Shown piece by piece: positions 24,399 through 32,360 of a stretch of 34,051 nucleotides of DNA (the stretch's first letter is position 1; each line of letters opens with the position of its first letter). The DNA comes from Deltaproteobacteria bacterium. GTDB taxonomy: Bacteria > Desulfobacterota > Binatia > Binatales > Binataceae. The notes under the pieces are model-generated. The model had not been told where the DNA came from and searched no databases. It saw only the letters and a program-made list of their open reading frames with translations. Where the stretch lies: NCBI GenBank assembly GCA_019237115.1, contig JAFAHS010000186.1, forward strand, positions 1-34,051. The letters run 5' to 3'. A program made the position numbers and the translations under genes.

Positions 24399-25547
24399 TC
24401 AATCTCTCCGCAAGATATGTACGACGCATACCGCGCCAACGCCAACCATGTGCGCCAGCCCGATGCGCGCGTTCGGCTGCTGCCGCGCGCCTGCCTCGCC
24501 GCGTAGTTGCCGCGTGATCTCCGCGATCTGCCCGACCCCGGTCGGACCAATCGGATGACCCATCGCAAGGAGACCGCCCGATGCACTCACGGCACATTGC
24601 CCGCCAATATCCGCTGCGCCGCTTTCGATCATCCGCGCGCCTTCGCCGGGCGCGCACAGTCCCATCGCTTCCAGGTACAGCAGCTCCTCGATCGTGAATG
24701 CGTCGTGCAGTTCGAGGACGTCGAGGTCGCGTGCAGTGATGCCCGCCTCAGCATACGCCCGCGCAACCGTCTCGCCGGTCAGCTCGGCATCGAAATTCTT
24801 TGCCTCGCGGTAGACCCGCTCGGTGCGGGTGACCGATGCGACCGCGCGCACGGCCCGATTGCGGTCGATTCCCAGCCGCGCGATCGCATCTTCCGATGCG
24901 ACGATTACCGCCGCCGCGCCCTCTCCCACCGGGCAACATTGCAATCGCGTCAGCGCACCGGAGATGGCGGGACCCGCCATCACTTCCTCCAGCGTCACCG
25001 CCTTCTGCCGCTGCGCATATGGATTTCGTGCGCCGTTGCGATTGTTCTTCACCGCGACCAGCGCTATCTGCTCGGCGCTCACCTGATTGCGATTCATGTA
25101 CTCGTTGGCGAGCAGCGCGAAGTGAGTGAAAGGGACCACGCGCGCGCCGACCAGGTCGCGGAGGTTGGTCTTGCCGGGCGCGCCGGCGATCGGTCCGGGC
25201 TTGTCGACGCCCACCGCCAGCGCGACATCGGAGATGCCGCTGGCGACTTCGAGGCACGCTTGCCGAAACGCGGTCGATCCGGATGCCGAGGCGTTCTCGA
25301 CCTGTGCCATCGGGATTCCGGTCGCACCGAGGTGACGCAGCATCGGGCGGGATGCCGCCATCCCGATAAACGCGGTGCCGGTGTATGCGGACTGGACGTC
25401 GCTCCACTGGATCTTCGCGTCCGCGAGCGCCTCGCGCACCGCGGTCAGCCCGAGATCGACGTAGGTGGTTTCACTCAGGCGCTGATAGCGATGCAGCCCG
25501 ATACCGACGACGTACACCGGTCGCAGATCGATCAGGGTTTTACTCAT
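24399..25547 (-). CDS. Thiolase-fold protein lacking the nucleophilic cysteine (SCP-x/Ltp2-like)
   Basis: A 382-residue thiolase-superfamily protein of the lipid-transfer/SCP-x type. Segments seen are VYVVGIGLHRY, VENASASGSTAF (residues 83-94), LELHDAFTIEEL, SASGGLLAMGHPIGPTG with the conserved histidine, and the ending AHMVGVGAVCVVHIL. The position that carries the acyl-accepting cysteine in thiolases (CASG) is Ser87, and the C-terminal second cysteine motif (CIGGG) is not present. The gene just upstream encodes a DUF35 zinc-ribbon protein, 6 nt apart. In steroid side-chain degradation, cysteine-less Ltp2-type proteins with a DUF35 partner act as retro-aldolases, so an aldol-type C-C cleavage or synthesis is a better guess than thiolysis. 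The ATG follows the DUF35 gene within a TetR-controlled operon. Confidence 0.85.
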   Translation of the reverse strand: MSKTLIDLRPVYVVGIGLHRYQRLSETTYVDLGLTAVREALADAKIQWSDVQSAYTGTAFIGMAASRPMLRHLGATGIPMAQVENASASGSTAFRQACLEVASGISDVALAVGVDKPGPIAGAPGKTNLRDLVGARVVPFTHFALLANEYMNRNQVSAEQIALVAVKNNRNGARNPYAQRQKAVTLEEVMAGPAISGALTRLQCCPVGEGAAAVIVASEDAIARLGIDRNRAVRAVASVTRTERVYREAKNFDAELTGETVARAYAEAGITARDLDVLELHDAFTIEELLYLEAMGLCAPGEGARMIESGAADIGGQCAVSASGGLLAMGHPIGPTGVGQIAEITRQLRGEAGARQQPNARIGLAHMVGVGAVCVVHILRRD

Positions 25548-25553
25548 GGTCGG

Positions 25554-25967
25554 TTACCTTGCCGATTTCTCAAAGCGCAGTTCCATGACTTCGCGGCCCT
25601 GTTCATCGCTTCCCTGCGCTGCCATCGTCGCGCTCATGCGATCTCCCGCCCGGAGGCCCTCGCCGGTGCGGGTGGTGAGAATCGACCGGATGGCCGGGCC
25701 GTCATCGAGCAGGATGACGCCGACCGTGAACGGCGCTTCGATGCCTTTGCCCTGGTGCAGGTGTACGGTCGCGAACGAATGCAGCTTGCCGCGGCCGGGC
25801 AAGACGACCGCTTCGAGCTCCTCGCCGGGGGCGCCGCATGATTCGCATCCGTAGTGCTGAGGCGGGAAAAACACGTACCCGCACTTGCGGCAGCGACCAC
25901 CGTTGAGCGACGGCGGCTTCCCCGATGCGGAGTAGAGCGCGGGTTGAGCAGGTACCGATTGAGCCAT
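25554..25967 (-). CDS. DUF35 OB-fold/zinc-ribbon acyl-CoA-binding partner protein
   Basis: A 137-residue protein. The N-terminal rubredoxin-like zinc ribbon has four cysteines, CRKCG (Cys26, Cys29) and CESCG (Cys41, Cys44). An OB-fold follows (LPGRGKLHSFATVHL, FTVGVILLDDGPAIRSIL, LRAGDRMSATM). DUF35 proteins pair with thiolase-fold enzymes, presenting or shaping the acyl-CoA site. The frame is open to a TTG at 25973; the ATG at 25967 is chosen because GGAGG lies 9 nt upstream. It is the promoter-proximal gene of the four-gene minus operon, 6 nt before the thiolase-like gene. The promoter and candidate TetR operator lie just upstream. Confidence 0.9.
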   Translation of the reverse strand: MAQSVPAQPALYSASGKPPSLNGGRCRKCGYVFFPPQHYGCESCGAPGEELEAVVLPGRGKLHSFATVHLHQGKGIEAPFTVGVILLDDGPAIRSILTTRTGEGLRAGDRMSATMAAQGSDEQGREVMELRFEKSAR

Positions 25968-25993
25968 CGACAAGCACCTCCGGGGGTAGCGGG

Positions 25994-26023
25994 AGTGTAC
26001 TCGAGCATTTGCTGGTTAGTCAA
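25994..26023 (-). promoter_or_regulatory. Sigma-70-type promoter of the DUF35-thiolase operon
   Basis: On the minus strand TTGACT (26018-26023) is followed after 18 nt by TACACT (25994-25999). Transcription would start about 20 nt before the DUF35 ribosome binding site. The -35 lies inside the 22-bp palindrome, the classic arrangement for repression. Confidence 0.6.
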
Positions 26024-26028
26024 CAAAT
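26007..26028. promoter_or_regulatory. Candidate TetR operator (22-bp imperfect palindrome)
   Basis: ATTTG at 26007 and CAAAT ending at 26028 bound an imperfect palindrome in which 16 of 22 positions are symmetric; its inner half-sites are TGG and TCA. It lies between the divergent DUF35 operon and tetR, overlaps the minus-strand -35 and ends at the tetR start codon. Binding by the adjacent TetR protein is inferred from position and symmetry. Confidence 0.55.
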
Positions 26029-26706
26029 ATGTTAAAAACGCATCCGATGGAGCGCACCGCAACCGCCGCGCGGCCGGTTCGCCGCACCCAGCGCGAACGC
26101 CGCGAAACCTCTTATAGGCGGATGCTTGCGGCCGCCGTCAAGCTGATCGAGCGGCAGGGCAGCAGCCGCACCACGCTCGCGCAAATCGGCGAACTGTCGG
26201 GGTACAGCTACGGCCTGGTGAGCCACCGCTTCGGCTCCAAGGAGGCCCTGGTGCGCGCGGTCACGCGCGAAGCGCAGGCAAGTTTTGCGCGCCACGAAAT
26301 GGCGGATGCGGATCGCCACCGCGGCCTCCAGGCGGTCCTCATCCTGGTGGAGCGCTACCTGCGCGCGGTGGTCGCGCGCAGTCGCAACGCGCTCTACGTG
26401 CTGATCGGGGAGGCGCTTGGCGCGATGCCTGAAATTCGCCGGGAGATTAGTGCAGCCGACGCGAATTTTCGCAGTGGGGTCCGCAAATCCCTCGAACAGG
26501 GCATCGCGTTGGGCGAAATTCGCCCCGACATCGACGCCGACGCACAAGCGGCAATGATTGTGGCGACCCTGCGCGGTCTCGCCATCCAGCATCTGGTCGA
26601 TGCCTCCGCGTTCGATCCCGACGCGATGTGCCGCGAGTTGCGCGTGAGCCTGACGCGGAGCCTCGCCGCGCCCGACGCCGGCACCAGGAAGCGTCGCGAT
26701 GCTTGA
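26029..26706 (+). CDS. TetR-family transcriptional regulator
   Basis: A 225-residue TetR/AcrR-type repressor. A basic N terminus (RPVRRTQRERRETSYRRML) leads into the helix-turn-helix: TTLAQIGELSGYSYGLVSHR (about residues 48-67) followed by FGSKEALVRAV. The C-terminal helical ligand domain lies beyond residue 80 and resembles the YlbX-like acyl-CoA regulators only in general outline. Its gene is divergent from the DUF35 operon and overlaps the first CoA-transferase gene by 8 bp, so it probably controls both arms and itself, with an acyl-CoA as likely inducer. No ribosome binding site is seen before either ATG (26029 or 26047); the operator directly abuts 26029, so a leaderless transcript or the later start is possible. 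Confidence 0.9.
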   Translation: MLKTHPMERTATAARPVRRTQRERRETSYRRMLAAAVKLIERQGSSRTTLAQIGELSGYSYGLVSHRFGSKEALVRAVTREAQASFARHEMADADRHRGLQAVLILVERYLRAVVARSRNALYVLIGEALGAMPEIRREISAADANFRSGVRKSLEQGIALGEIRPDIDADAQAAMIVATLRGLAIQHLVDASAFDPDAMCRELRVSLTRSLAAPDAGTRKRRDA

Positions 26707-27925
26707 CGATATTCGCGTGCTGGAGGTTTCCGCGCCCGAGACCATGCTCGCGGGTAGCAACCTGGCCGCGCTCGGCGCGGATGTCATCGCAATCGAGCCA
26801 CCCGGCGGCGCGGCGGGCCGCCGGCTCGAGCCCTTCCTCGACGACACCCCCGGAATTGAACGCAGCCTCACCTGGCATGCGATGAACCGCAACAAGCGCG
26901 CACTCACGCTCGACCTGGCGAGCATCGACGGGCAGCAATTGTTCGCGCGGCTCGCCGACCGGTTCGACGTGGCGATCGACTCGCTCGATTCGCGGGTCGG
27001 CGCCGCGCCGCTCGATCGGTTTGCCCTGCCCGAGAAGATGGTTCGGACCCGCATCAGCGCCTTCGCATCGAGCGGCCCCAAGAGCGGCTATGCGGCGTCA
27101 GACCTGGTCGTGATGGCGGCGAGCGGAGCGCCGGGCGTCAGCGGCGATCCCGATCGGCCGCCCGCCTTCTTTTCGGTACCCCAGGGGATGATGGAGGCGG
27201 GCGCCGACGCGGCAATCGCGGCCCTGGCGGGACTGCTCGCGCGCGATCGCGATGGGCGCGGGCAGAACGCTCAGGTGTCGGCGCGTATCGCCGCGATGAT
27301 CGGCGCGATGAGCCAGATGCTCGGGCCGGGTGCGGGAAATGCCGAGCTGGGCCGCACGGGCGGTTCGATTTCGTTCGCCGGCGTCGAGATTCCGAGCATC
27401 TACGAATGCGCCGACGGCTTCGTGCTGGTCTCGGTTGCGTTCGGTGCGGTGTTCGGACAGATGACGAATCGGCTTGCCAGGTGGGCGGCGCAAGAGAAGT
27501 ACCTTGCGCCGGAGCTGGGTGAGGTCGCGTGGACCACCTTTATCGGCGACCTCCAGCAGAAAAAGCGCACCCCTGCCGACCTGCAGGCGCTCATCGATGG
27601 CATCAAGGCGCTCGCGCGTAGCAAGACCAAGTATGAATTCGGGCTGGCGGCGCGCAGGCTCGGCCTGCTCGCATCGCCGGTGATGACCATGCGCGACGTC
27701 GCTGAATCTAAGCAGTATCGCGAGCGTGGATTGTTCACCGAGGTTGAGATCGCGCCCGCCCGCAAAATCGATGTGCCGACGCGCTTCGCGCAATTCTCCA
27801 ATTTCCAGATCGAATCGAAACGCCCGGCGCCGACGCTCTCGCAGCATACGGTGGAGATCCTCGACTCGGAATTGAACTTGTCGCGCCTCGAAATCCAGGC
27901 GCTGTTTGCACACGGGGTCATATGA
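26699..27925 (+). CDS. Class III CoA-transferase (CaiB/BaiF) lacking the catalytic Asp
   Basis: A 408-residue CaiB/BaiF-fold protein. Family features are LAALGADVIAIEPPGG, MNRNKRALTLDLAS, SGYAASDLVVMAASG and the DGRGQNAQVS segment. When aligned by GRGQ to formyl-CoA transferase and AMACR, the position of the catalytic aspartate (formyl-CoA transferase Asp169) is Met164 (PQGMMEAG). The anhydride-forming step should therefore fail if it works alone; it may be the non-catalytic subunit of a heteromer with the next gene's product, or do a different job. The start overlaps the tetR end by 8 bp. It is 100 nt upstream of the second CoA-transferase gene, in the same direction. Confidence 0.88.
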   Translation: MLDDIRVLEVSAPETMLAGSNLAALGADVIAIEPPGGAAGRRLEPFLDDTPGIERSLTWHAMNRNKRALTLDLASIDGQQLFARLADRFDVAIDSLDSRVGAAPLDRFALPEKMVRTRISAFASSGPKSGYAASDLVVMAASGAPGVSGDPDRPPAFFSVPQGMMEAGADAAIAALAGLLARDRDGRGQNAQVSARIAAMIGAMSQMLGPGAGNAELGRTGGSISFAGVEIPSIYECADGFVLVSVAFGAVFGQMTNRLARWAAQEKYLAPELGEVAWTTFIGDLQQKKRTPADLQALIDGIKALARSKTKYEFGLAARRLGLLASPVMTMRDVAESKQYRERGLFTEVEIAPARKIDVPTRFAQFSNFQIESKRPAPTLSQHTVEILDSELNLSRLEIQALFAHGVI

Positions 27926-28025
27926 CGAGAGCTCATCGTTTCGCTCCACGAAAGTCTTTCTCCCGAGGTCCGGGCAGAAGGTGGCGCGTTCTCGCGCCGG
28001 AGGAGGGAGGGCTCGGAGACTCCAA

Positions 28026-29237
28026 ATGACCTCACCACTCACCGGCATCCACGTGCTTGACCTGAGCTGGGTCATGGTCGGTCCGGCCAGCGGACGGGTG
28101 CTCGCCGATCTCGGCGCCGATGTCATCAAAGTCGAGAGTTCCAGGCGCATCGACCCGGTCCGCACCCTGGGCCCGTTCAAGGACGGCAAGATGGGCCCCG
28201 AGCGCTCGGTGAGCTATCACAATCTCAACGCCGGCAAACGCTGCATCACGCTCGATATCCGCAAACCGCAAGGACGCGAACTGGTGCTGCGGCTGAGCGA
28301 GTGGGCCGACGTGGTGCTCGAAAGCTTCACACCCGGCGTGCTCGATGAGCTGCAGCTCGCGTATCGCGAGCTGAGCCAGCGCAATCCGAAAATCATCATG
28401 GCCTCGACCGCCATCCTCGGTCAGAGCGGTCCCGATGCGAAAGGAACCAGCGGTGTGGGCACGATGGGTGCGGCGATGTCCGGTGCGACCTACCAGTTCG
28501 GATGGCCCGATCGACCGCCCAGCGGTCCCTGGGGGCCATGGACCGACGCGGTCACTCCGCGTTTCATCGTCGCGAGCATTCTGGCGGCGCTTCATCAGCG
28601 ATCGCGCAGTGGAAAGGGCTGCTACCTCGATCTGGCGCAGGCCGAGTGCGGAATTCAGTTCATGATGCCTGCCTACTACGAGTTTGTCGCCAACGGGCGC
28701 GTTCCCGAACGCCGTGGCTTGGCAGGATCGGCGCTGGCGGCGCCGCAGGGAGTGTATCCCTGCGCGGGCAAGGATCGCTGGGTTGCGATCGACGCACCAT
28801 CGCAGGACACCTGGACCGCACTGCGCCACCTGATCGGCGGTGCGCTTGGCGACGCCCGCTTCGACACGATTATCGGACGGCTCCGCAATCGCGACGAGCT
28901 CGATCGCGCGATCGCAGCGTGGACCCATACGCGCCAGAACGATGCGGTCGAAGCCGAGCTGCAAGCTGCGCGGATCCCGGCGCATGTCGTCGCCCGCGGC
29001 CTCGACCTTGCACGCGACTCCGACCTGCGCCACGTCGAGCATTTCGTGAAGATCGATGATCCAGTAATCGGCGAGGTGGAGATCGAAGGGGCCCGCGCGG
29101 CTTTCGATCGCACGCCGGCAGCGCCAACTCGGCGCGGCCCGCGCATCGGTGAACACACTCACGAGATCCTCCGCGATGTGTGCGGCATGTCGGAGCCGGA
29201 AATCGCGCGCCTGACCGCGGACGGAATTCTGCAATGA
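28026..29237 (+). CDS. Class III CoA-transferase (CaiB/BaiF) with catalytic Asp
   Basis: A 403-residue CaiB/BaiF CoA-transferase. Features: VLADLGADVIKVESS, YHNLNAGKRCITLDI, GPDAKGTSGVG, then PWTDAVTPRFIVASILAAL with Asp174 at the catalytic position, and GKGCYLDLAQAE. Such enzymes move CoA from an acyl-CoA donor to a carboxylic acid through aspartyl-anhydride intermediates, activating an acid for beta-oxidation-like breakdown. The frame is open from 27906, but the ATG at 28026, preceded by GGAG and with a canonical N terminus, is chosen. The adjacent paralogue without the Asp suggests a two-subunit enzyme. The SDR gene follows after 19 nt. Confidence 0.92.
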   Translation: MTSPLTGIHVLDLSWVMVGPASGRVLADLGADVIKVESSRRIDPVRTLGPFKDGKMGPERSVSYHNLNAGKRCITLDIRKPQGRELVLRLSEWADVVLESFTPGVLDELQLAYRELSQRNPKIIMASTAILGQSGPDAKGTSGVGTMGAAMSGATYQFGWPDRPPSGPWGPWTDAVTPRFIVASILAALHQRSRSGKGCYLDLAQAECGIQFMMPAYYEFVANGRVPERRGLAGSALAAPQGVYPCAGKDRWVAIDAPSQDTWTALRHLIGGALGDARFDTIIGRLRNRDELDRAIAAWTHTRQNDAVEAELQAARIPAHVVARGLDLARDSDLRHVEHFVKIDDPVIGEVEIEGARAAFDRTPAAPTRRGPRIGEHTHEILRDVCGMSEPEIARLTADGILQ

Positions 29238-29256
29238 AGCCTGGAGGAGCCCAATC

Positions 29257-30048
29257 ATGAGCAGCAACATTCTCGACCTCAAGGGTCACATTGGACTGGT
29301 CACCGGCGCGGGGCAGGGCGTCGGGCGCGCGGTCGCGCTGCATTTCGCCAACAACGGCGCGGGCGGTGTGGTGGTCAACGATTTCGTCCTGGCCCGCGCC
29401 GAGGCGGTCGCCGTCGAGGTCGAGCGAGCGGGGTGTGCGGCGCTGGCGGTGCAATCCGATGTCACCGACTTCGCATCGGTGGGCGCCATGTTCGACCAGG
29501 CGCGCGCCAAGTTCGGAGGCGTCGACATTCTGGTAAACAACGCCGGCAACGCGGGCGCCGACCCGCGCGCCGTCTCGCGCAAGCCGTTCTGGGAGCAGGA
29601 GCCCAAGGACTGGCAGCCGTTCCTGGGTACCAACCTGTTCGGAGTGCTGAACTGCGTGCGGCACGCGGTGCCAGGAATGATCCAGAAGAATTACGGCAAG
29701 CTCGTCACGGTAATTTCTGACGCGGGCCGGGTCGGAGAGCCGAATCTGGAAATCTACTCCGGGGCGAAGGCGGGAGCAGCGGGCTTCATGCGCGCGATGG
29801 CCAAGGCGCTCGGGCGCTTCTCGATTACCGCGAACTGCGTGGCGCTGGGCGCGACCCGCACGCCCGCGATCGCCGCGGCGACCTCGAACGAGGAATTCGC
29901 CAAGCGAATGCTCAAGTCGTACACGATTCGCCGCTTCGGCGAGCCCGAGGATGCGGCGAACATGATCCTGTTCCTGGGGTCGGACGCATCGAGCTGGATG
30001 ACGGGACAAACGGTGCCGGTCAACGGCGGCTACTCCTTCGCCCTGTAG
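29257..30048 (+). CDS. Short-chain dehydrogenase/reductase (hydroxyacyl-CoA dehydrogenase-like)
   Basis: A 263-residue classical SDR. The cofactor motif is TGAGQGVG (residues 16-23), NNAG is at 94-97, the catalytic Ser is Ser154, and the Tyr/Lys pair is Tyr167 and Lys171 (YSGAK). FLGSDASSWMTGQTVPVNGG marks the C terminus. The acidic end of strand 2 (VVVNDF, Asp42) suggests NAD rather than NADP. With the following enoyl-CoA hydratase it could oxidise a 3-hydroxyacyl-CoA. The ATG has GGAGGAGCC upstream. It lies 19 nt after the CoA-transferase and 11 nt before the hydratase gene, in one operon. Confidence 0.9.
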   Translation: MSSNILDLKGHIGLVTGAGQGVGRAVALHFANNGAGGVVVNDFVLARAEAVAVEVERAGCAALAVQSDVTDFASVGAMFDQARAKFGGVDILVNNAGNAGADPRAVSRKPFWEQEPKDWQPFLGTNLFGVLNCVRHAVPGMIQKNYGKLVTVISDAGRVGEPNLEIYSGAKAGAAGFMRAMAKALGRFSITANCVALGATRTPAIAAATSNEEFAKRMLKSYTIRRFGEPEDAANMILFLGSDASSWMTGQTVPVNGGYSFAL

Positions 30049-30059
30049 AGGAAAACAGC

Positions 30060-30884
30060 ATGAACTACGAAACCATCATCCTCGAACGCAAGGACGGCAT
30101 CGGATACCTGACTCTCAACCGCCCCGAACGCGCCAACACGATAAGCCTTCAGCTCATGATCGATGTAGTCAACGCGATGGAGGAGGTCGACAAGGACCCC
30201 GATTATCGCGTCGTGATCCTCACCGGCGCCGGTGGTAAGCATTTCTGCGGCGGCGCAGACCTGCGCGATTTTGCAGAACGCGCGCGCCAGCGCGGTGCGA
30301 ACAGCGGACAGCCGGGGGCGGGCGGCGTAGGAGACTTCGTCTCGCCACGCCGCGACCTGTTCACGGCGCTTGAGGAATCGCGGGTTCCCGTCATAGCCGC
30401 GATCAACGGCGCCGCGATGGGGGGAGGCTGCGAGATCGCTCTCGCCTGCGATATCCGCGTCGTCGCCGACACTGCGACTATAGGTCTCCCCGAAATTCGT
30501 TTCGGCGCACTGCCTGCGGGCGGGGGGACCCAGCGTCTGCCTCGCCTGGTCGGTGCGGGAATCGCCAAGGAGATGATCTTCAGCGGTCTCCCGTGGACGC
30601 CGGAGCAGGCATATCGGGTAGGGTTGGTAAATCGCGTCGTGCCGGCCGCCGACCTGATGAAGGCGTGCGAGGAAATCGCCCGCGTCTACCTCGAGCGCGC
30701 CGGCTATGCGCTCAAGACTGCGAAGGCGCTCATTAATAAGGGCATGGAGATGACCTTGAAGGACGGCCTCGCGCTCGAGCGCAAGATGATCGCCGAAATG
30801 GCCACGCCCGACGAGCGCCGCAAGGCCCAGGATGCCGCGGCGGCCACGCAAAAGACCTACGCCCGCATCTTCGGCAAGACCTAG
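30060..30884 (+). CDS. Enoyl-CoA hydratase/isomerase family protein
   Basis: A 274-residue crotonase. The oxyanion-hole segment is GGKHFCGGADLRDF (59-72), followed by the second, GAAMGGGCEIALACDI. Both acid/base glutamates of true hydratases are present: Glu125 in GGGCE and Glu145 in GLPEIRFGALP, then GGGTQRLPRLVG. This supports water addition to a trans-2-enoyl-CoA rather than an isomerase or hydrolase variant. The mobile loop (residues 70-95, rich in Gly, Arg and Ala) is longer than usual, hinting at an unusual acyl group. The gene follows the SDR by 11 nt. A 177-nt spacer with a dispersed-repeat-like sequence separates it from the dehydrogenase gene. Confidence 0.93.
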   Translation: MNYETIILERKDGIGYLTLNRPERANTISLQLMIDVVNAMEEVDKDPDYRVVILTGAGGKHFCGGADLRDFAERARQRGANSGQPGAGGVGDFVSPRRDLFTALEESRVPVIAAINGAAMGGGCEIALACDIRVVADTATIGLPEIRFGALPAGGGTQRLPRLVGAGIAKEMIFSGLPWTPEQAYRVGLVNRVVPAADLMKACEEIARVYLERAGYALKTAKALINKGMEMTLKDGLALERKMIAEMATPDERRKAQDAAAATQKTYARIFGKT

Positions 30885-30885
30885 C

Positions 30886-30931
30886 TGTCATCCTGAGGGT
30901 GAGCAACGCGAACCAACCAGGGGATCCCGGG
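30886..30931 (+). repeat. GTCATCCTGAG-type dispersed repeat-like sequence
   Basis: The spacer after the hydratase gene starts with TGTCATCCTGAGGGTGAGC and continues to GGGGATCCCGGG. TGTCATCCTGAG...GGATC is a common intergenic repeat theme in assemblies of soil bacteria. Only one clear copy lies in this window, so the call rests on recall of the motif. Confidence 0.4.
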
Positions 30932-31061
30932 CAGCTTGGCGTAAGCGAAACCAACCGGTTGCGTGCTGGCGAAGCGTCCCGGTGGAAGTTGCCATCGTGC
31001 TCGCAGACAAGGTACTCAGAACCCATACGAGCCAGGCAGATCGGATCGAAGGAGAACTATC

Positions 31062-32360
31062 GTGAGCTGGGATTTTGAAACCGAACCGGAATTCCAAAAG
31101 GAGCTGGATTGGGTCCAACAATTCGTGCGCGAGGAAGTCGAGCCGCTCGACTATGTTCTGGGCCATCCCTATGACGTGCGCGATCCCAAGCGCAATGCGC
31201 TCGTGCGCCCGCTCCAGGCCGAAGTAAAGAAGCGCAAACTGTGGGCTTGCCATCTGGGCCCCGAACTCGGCGGCCAGGGCTACGGTCAGGTCAAGCTGGC
31301 CCTCATGAATGAAATTCTCGGCGGGTCGCGCTTCGCGCCGATCGTGTTCGGATGCCAGGCGCCCGATTCCGGCAACGCCGAGATTCTCGCGCACTATGGA
31401 ACCGCCGATCAGAAGAAACGCTTCCTTGAGCCGCTCCTGAACAATGAAATCGTGTCCGCGTTCTCGATGACCGAGCCGCAGGGCGGAGCTGACCCCAAGG
31501 TCTTCACCACCAAGGCGGAACTCAAGGGTGACCAGTGGGTCATCAATGGCCAGAAGTGGTTTTCCTCGAATGCCCACCTGGCCTCGTTCCTGATCGTGAT
31601 GGCGGTGACCGACCCCGCGGCCTCGCCGTACCAGCGCATGTCGATGTTCGTCGTGCCGACCGAGACGCCGGGGGTGAATATCCTGCGCAACCTCGCGGTG
31701 GGCATGCACGAACGCGAGGGCAGCCACGCCTTCATACGCTACGAGGACGTGCATGTCCCGAAGGACCACATGCTCGGACCCCGCGGCGGCGCATTCGTAG
31801 TTGCGCAGACCCGACTTGGGGGCGGGCGGATTCATCATGCGATGCGGACCATCGGGCAGGTGCGGCGCGCGTTCGACATGATGTGCGAGCGGGTGCTGTC
31901 GCGCACCACCCAGGGTTCCCTGCTGGCGGACAAGCAGATGGTACAGGAGAAGATCGCCGACTCGTGGATGGAGATCGAGCAGTTTCGACTGCTGGTATTG
32001 CGCACCGCGTGGAAGATCGATCGCTACAAGGACTACCTGAAGGTGCGCAAGGATATCGCGGCGGTCAAGGCGCTGATGCCCAAGGTATTCCACGACGTGG
32101 CGGCGCGCGCGCTCCATCTGCATGGCTCGCTGGGCGCCACCAGCGAGATGCCCTTCGTGGAACAGGTGATCCAGAGCTTCCACATGGGCCTGGCCGACGG
32201 TCCGACCGAGGTTCACAAAATCACGGTTGCCCGCCAGGTGCTGCGTGAGTACAAGGCCACGGCCGATCTCTTTCCGACCCAGCACATTCCCAAGCTGCGC
32301 GAAGCGGCGATCCGAAAGTACGCGGGTCGCATCGAGCGCGAGGTGTCGATGCAGTCATGA
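31062..32360 (+). CDS. Acyl-CoA dehydrogenase, ACAD10/11-like
   Basis: A 432-residue flavoprotein. Features of the FAD-dependent acyl-CoA dehydrogenase fold: EPLDYV near residue 25, LGPELGGQGYGQVKLALMNE, the substrate/FAD segment FSMTEPQGGADP, WVINGQKWFSSNA, GGGRIHHAMRTIG and ALHLHGSLG. The end SFHMGLADGPTEVHKITVAR is the signature of the ACAD10/11 branch, where the acidic residue of the ADGPxEVH loop serves as base. It oxidises or, in the human homologues, processes acyl-CoA; electrons go to ETF. The frame is open from 30963 but the GTG at 31062 with AAGGAG 7 nt upstream fits the family. Its end overlaps the next SDR gene by 4 bp. A kinase-domain homologue lies at 9980. Confidence 0.93.
   Translation: MSWDFETEPEFQKELDWVQQFVREEVEPLDYVLGHPYDVRDPKRNALVRPLQAEVKKRKLWACHLGPELGGQGYGQVKLALMNEILGGSRFAPIVFGCQAPDSGNAEILAHYGTADQKKRFLEPLLNNEIVSAFSMTEPQGGADPKVFTTKAELKGDQWVINGQKWFSSNAHLASFLIVMAVTDPAASPYQRMSMFVVPTETPGVNILRNLAVGMHEREGSHAFIRYEDVHVPKDHMLGPRGGAFVVAQTRLGGGRIHHAMRTIGQVRRAFDMMCERVLSRTTQGSLLADKQMVQEKIADSWMEIEQFRLLVLRTAWKIDRYKDYLKVRKDIAAVKALMPKVFHDVAARALHLHGSLGATSEMPFVEQVIQSFHMGLADGPTEVHKITVARQVLREYKATADLFPTQHIPKLREAAIRKYAGRIEREVSMQS

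Noticed and set aside
23011..24558. Plus-strand frame of 515 codons across the NMO-like, MDR and thiolase-like genes
   Set aside because: Runs antisense through three recognised genes and across their boundaries, which a real gene would not do here.
28032..29282. Minus-strand frame of 416 codons opposite the second CoA-transferase gene
   Set aside because: Antisense shadow of a clear CaiB/BaiF gene, with low-complexity His/Arg-rich translation.
30888..32285. Long minus-strand frame of 465 codons opposite the acyl-CoA dehydrogenase gene
   Set aside because: It mirrors a strong, well-recognised plus-strand gene; long antisense frames are expected from high third-position GC. No family likeness.
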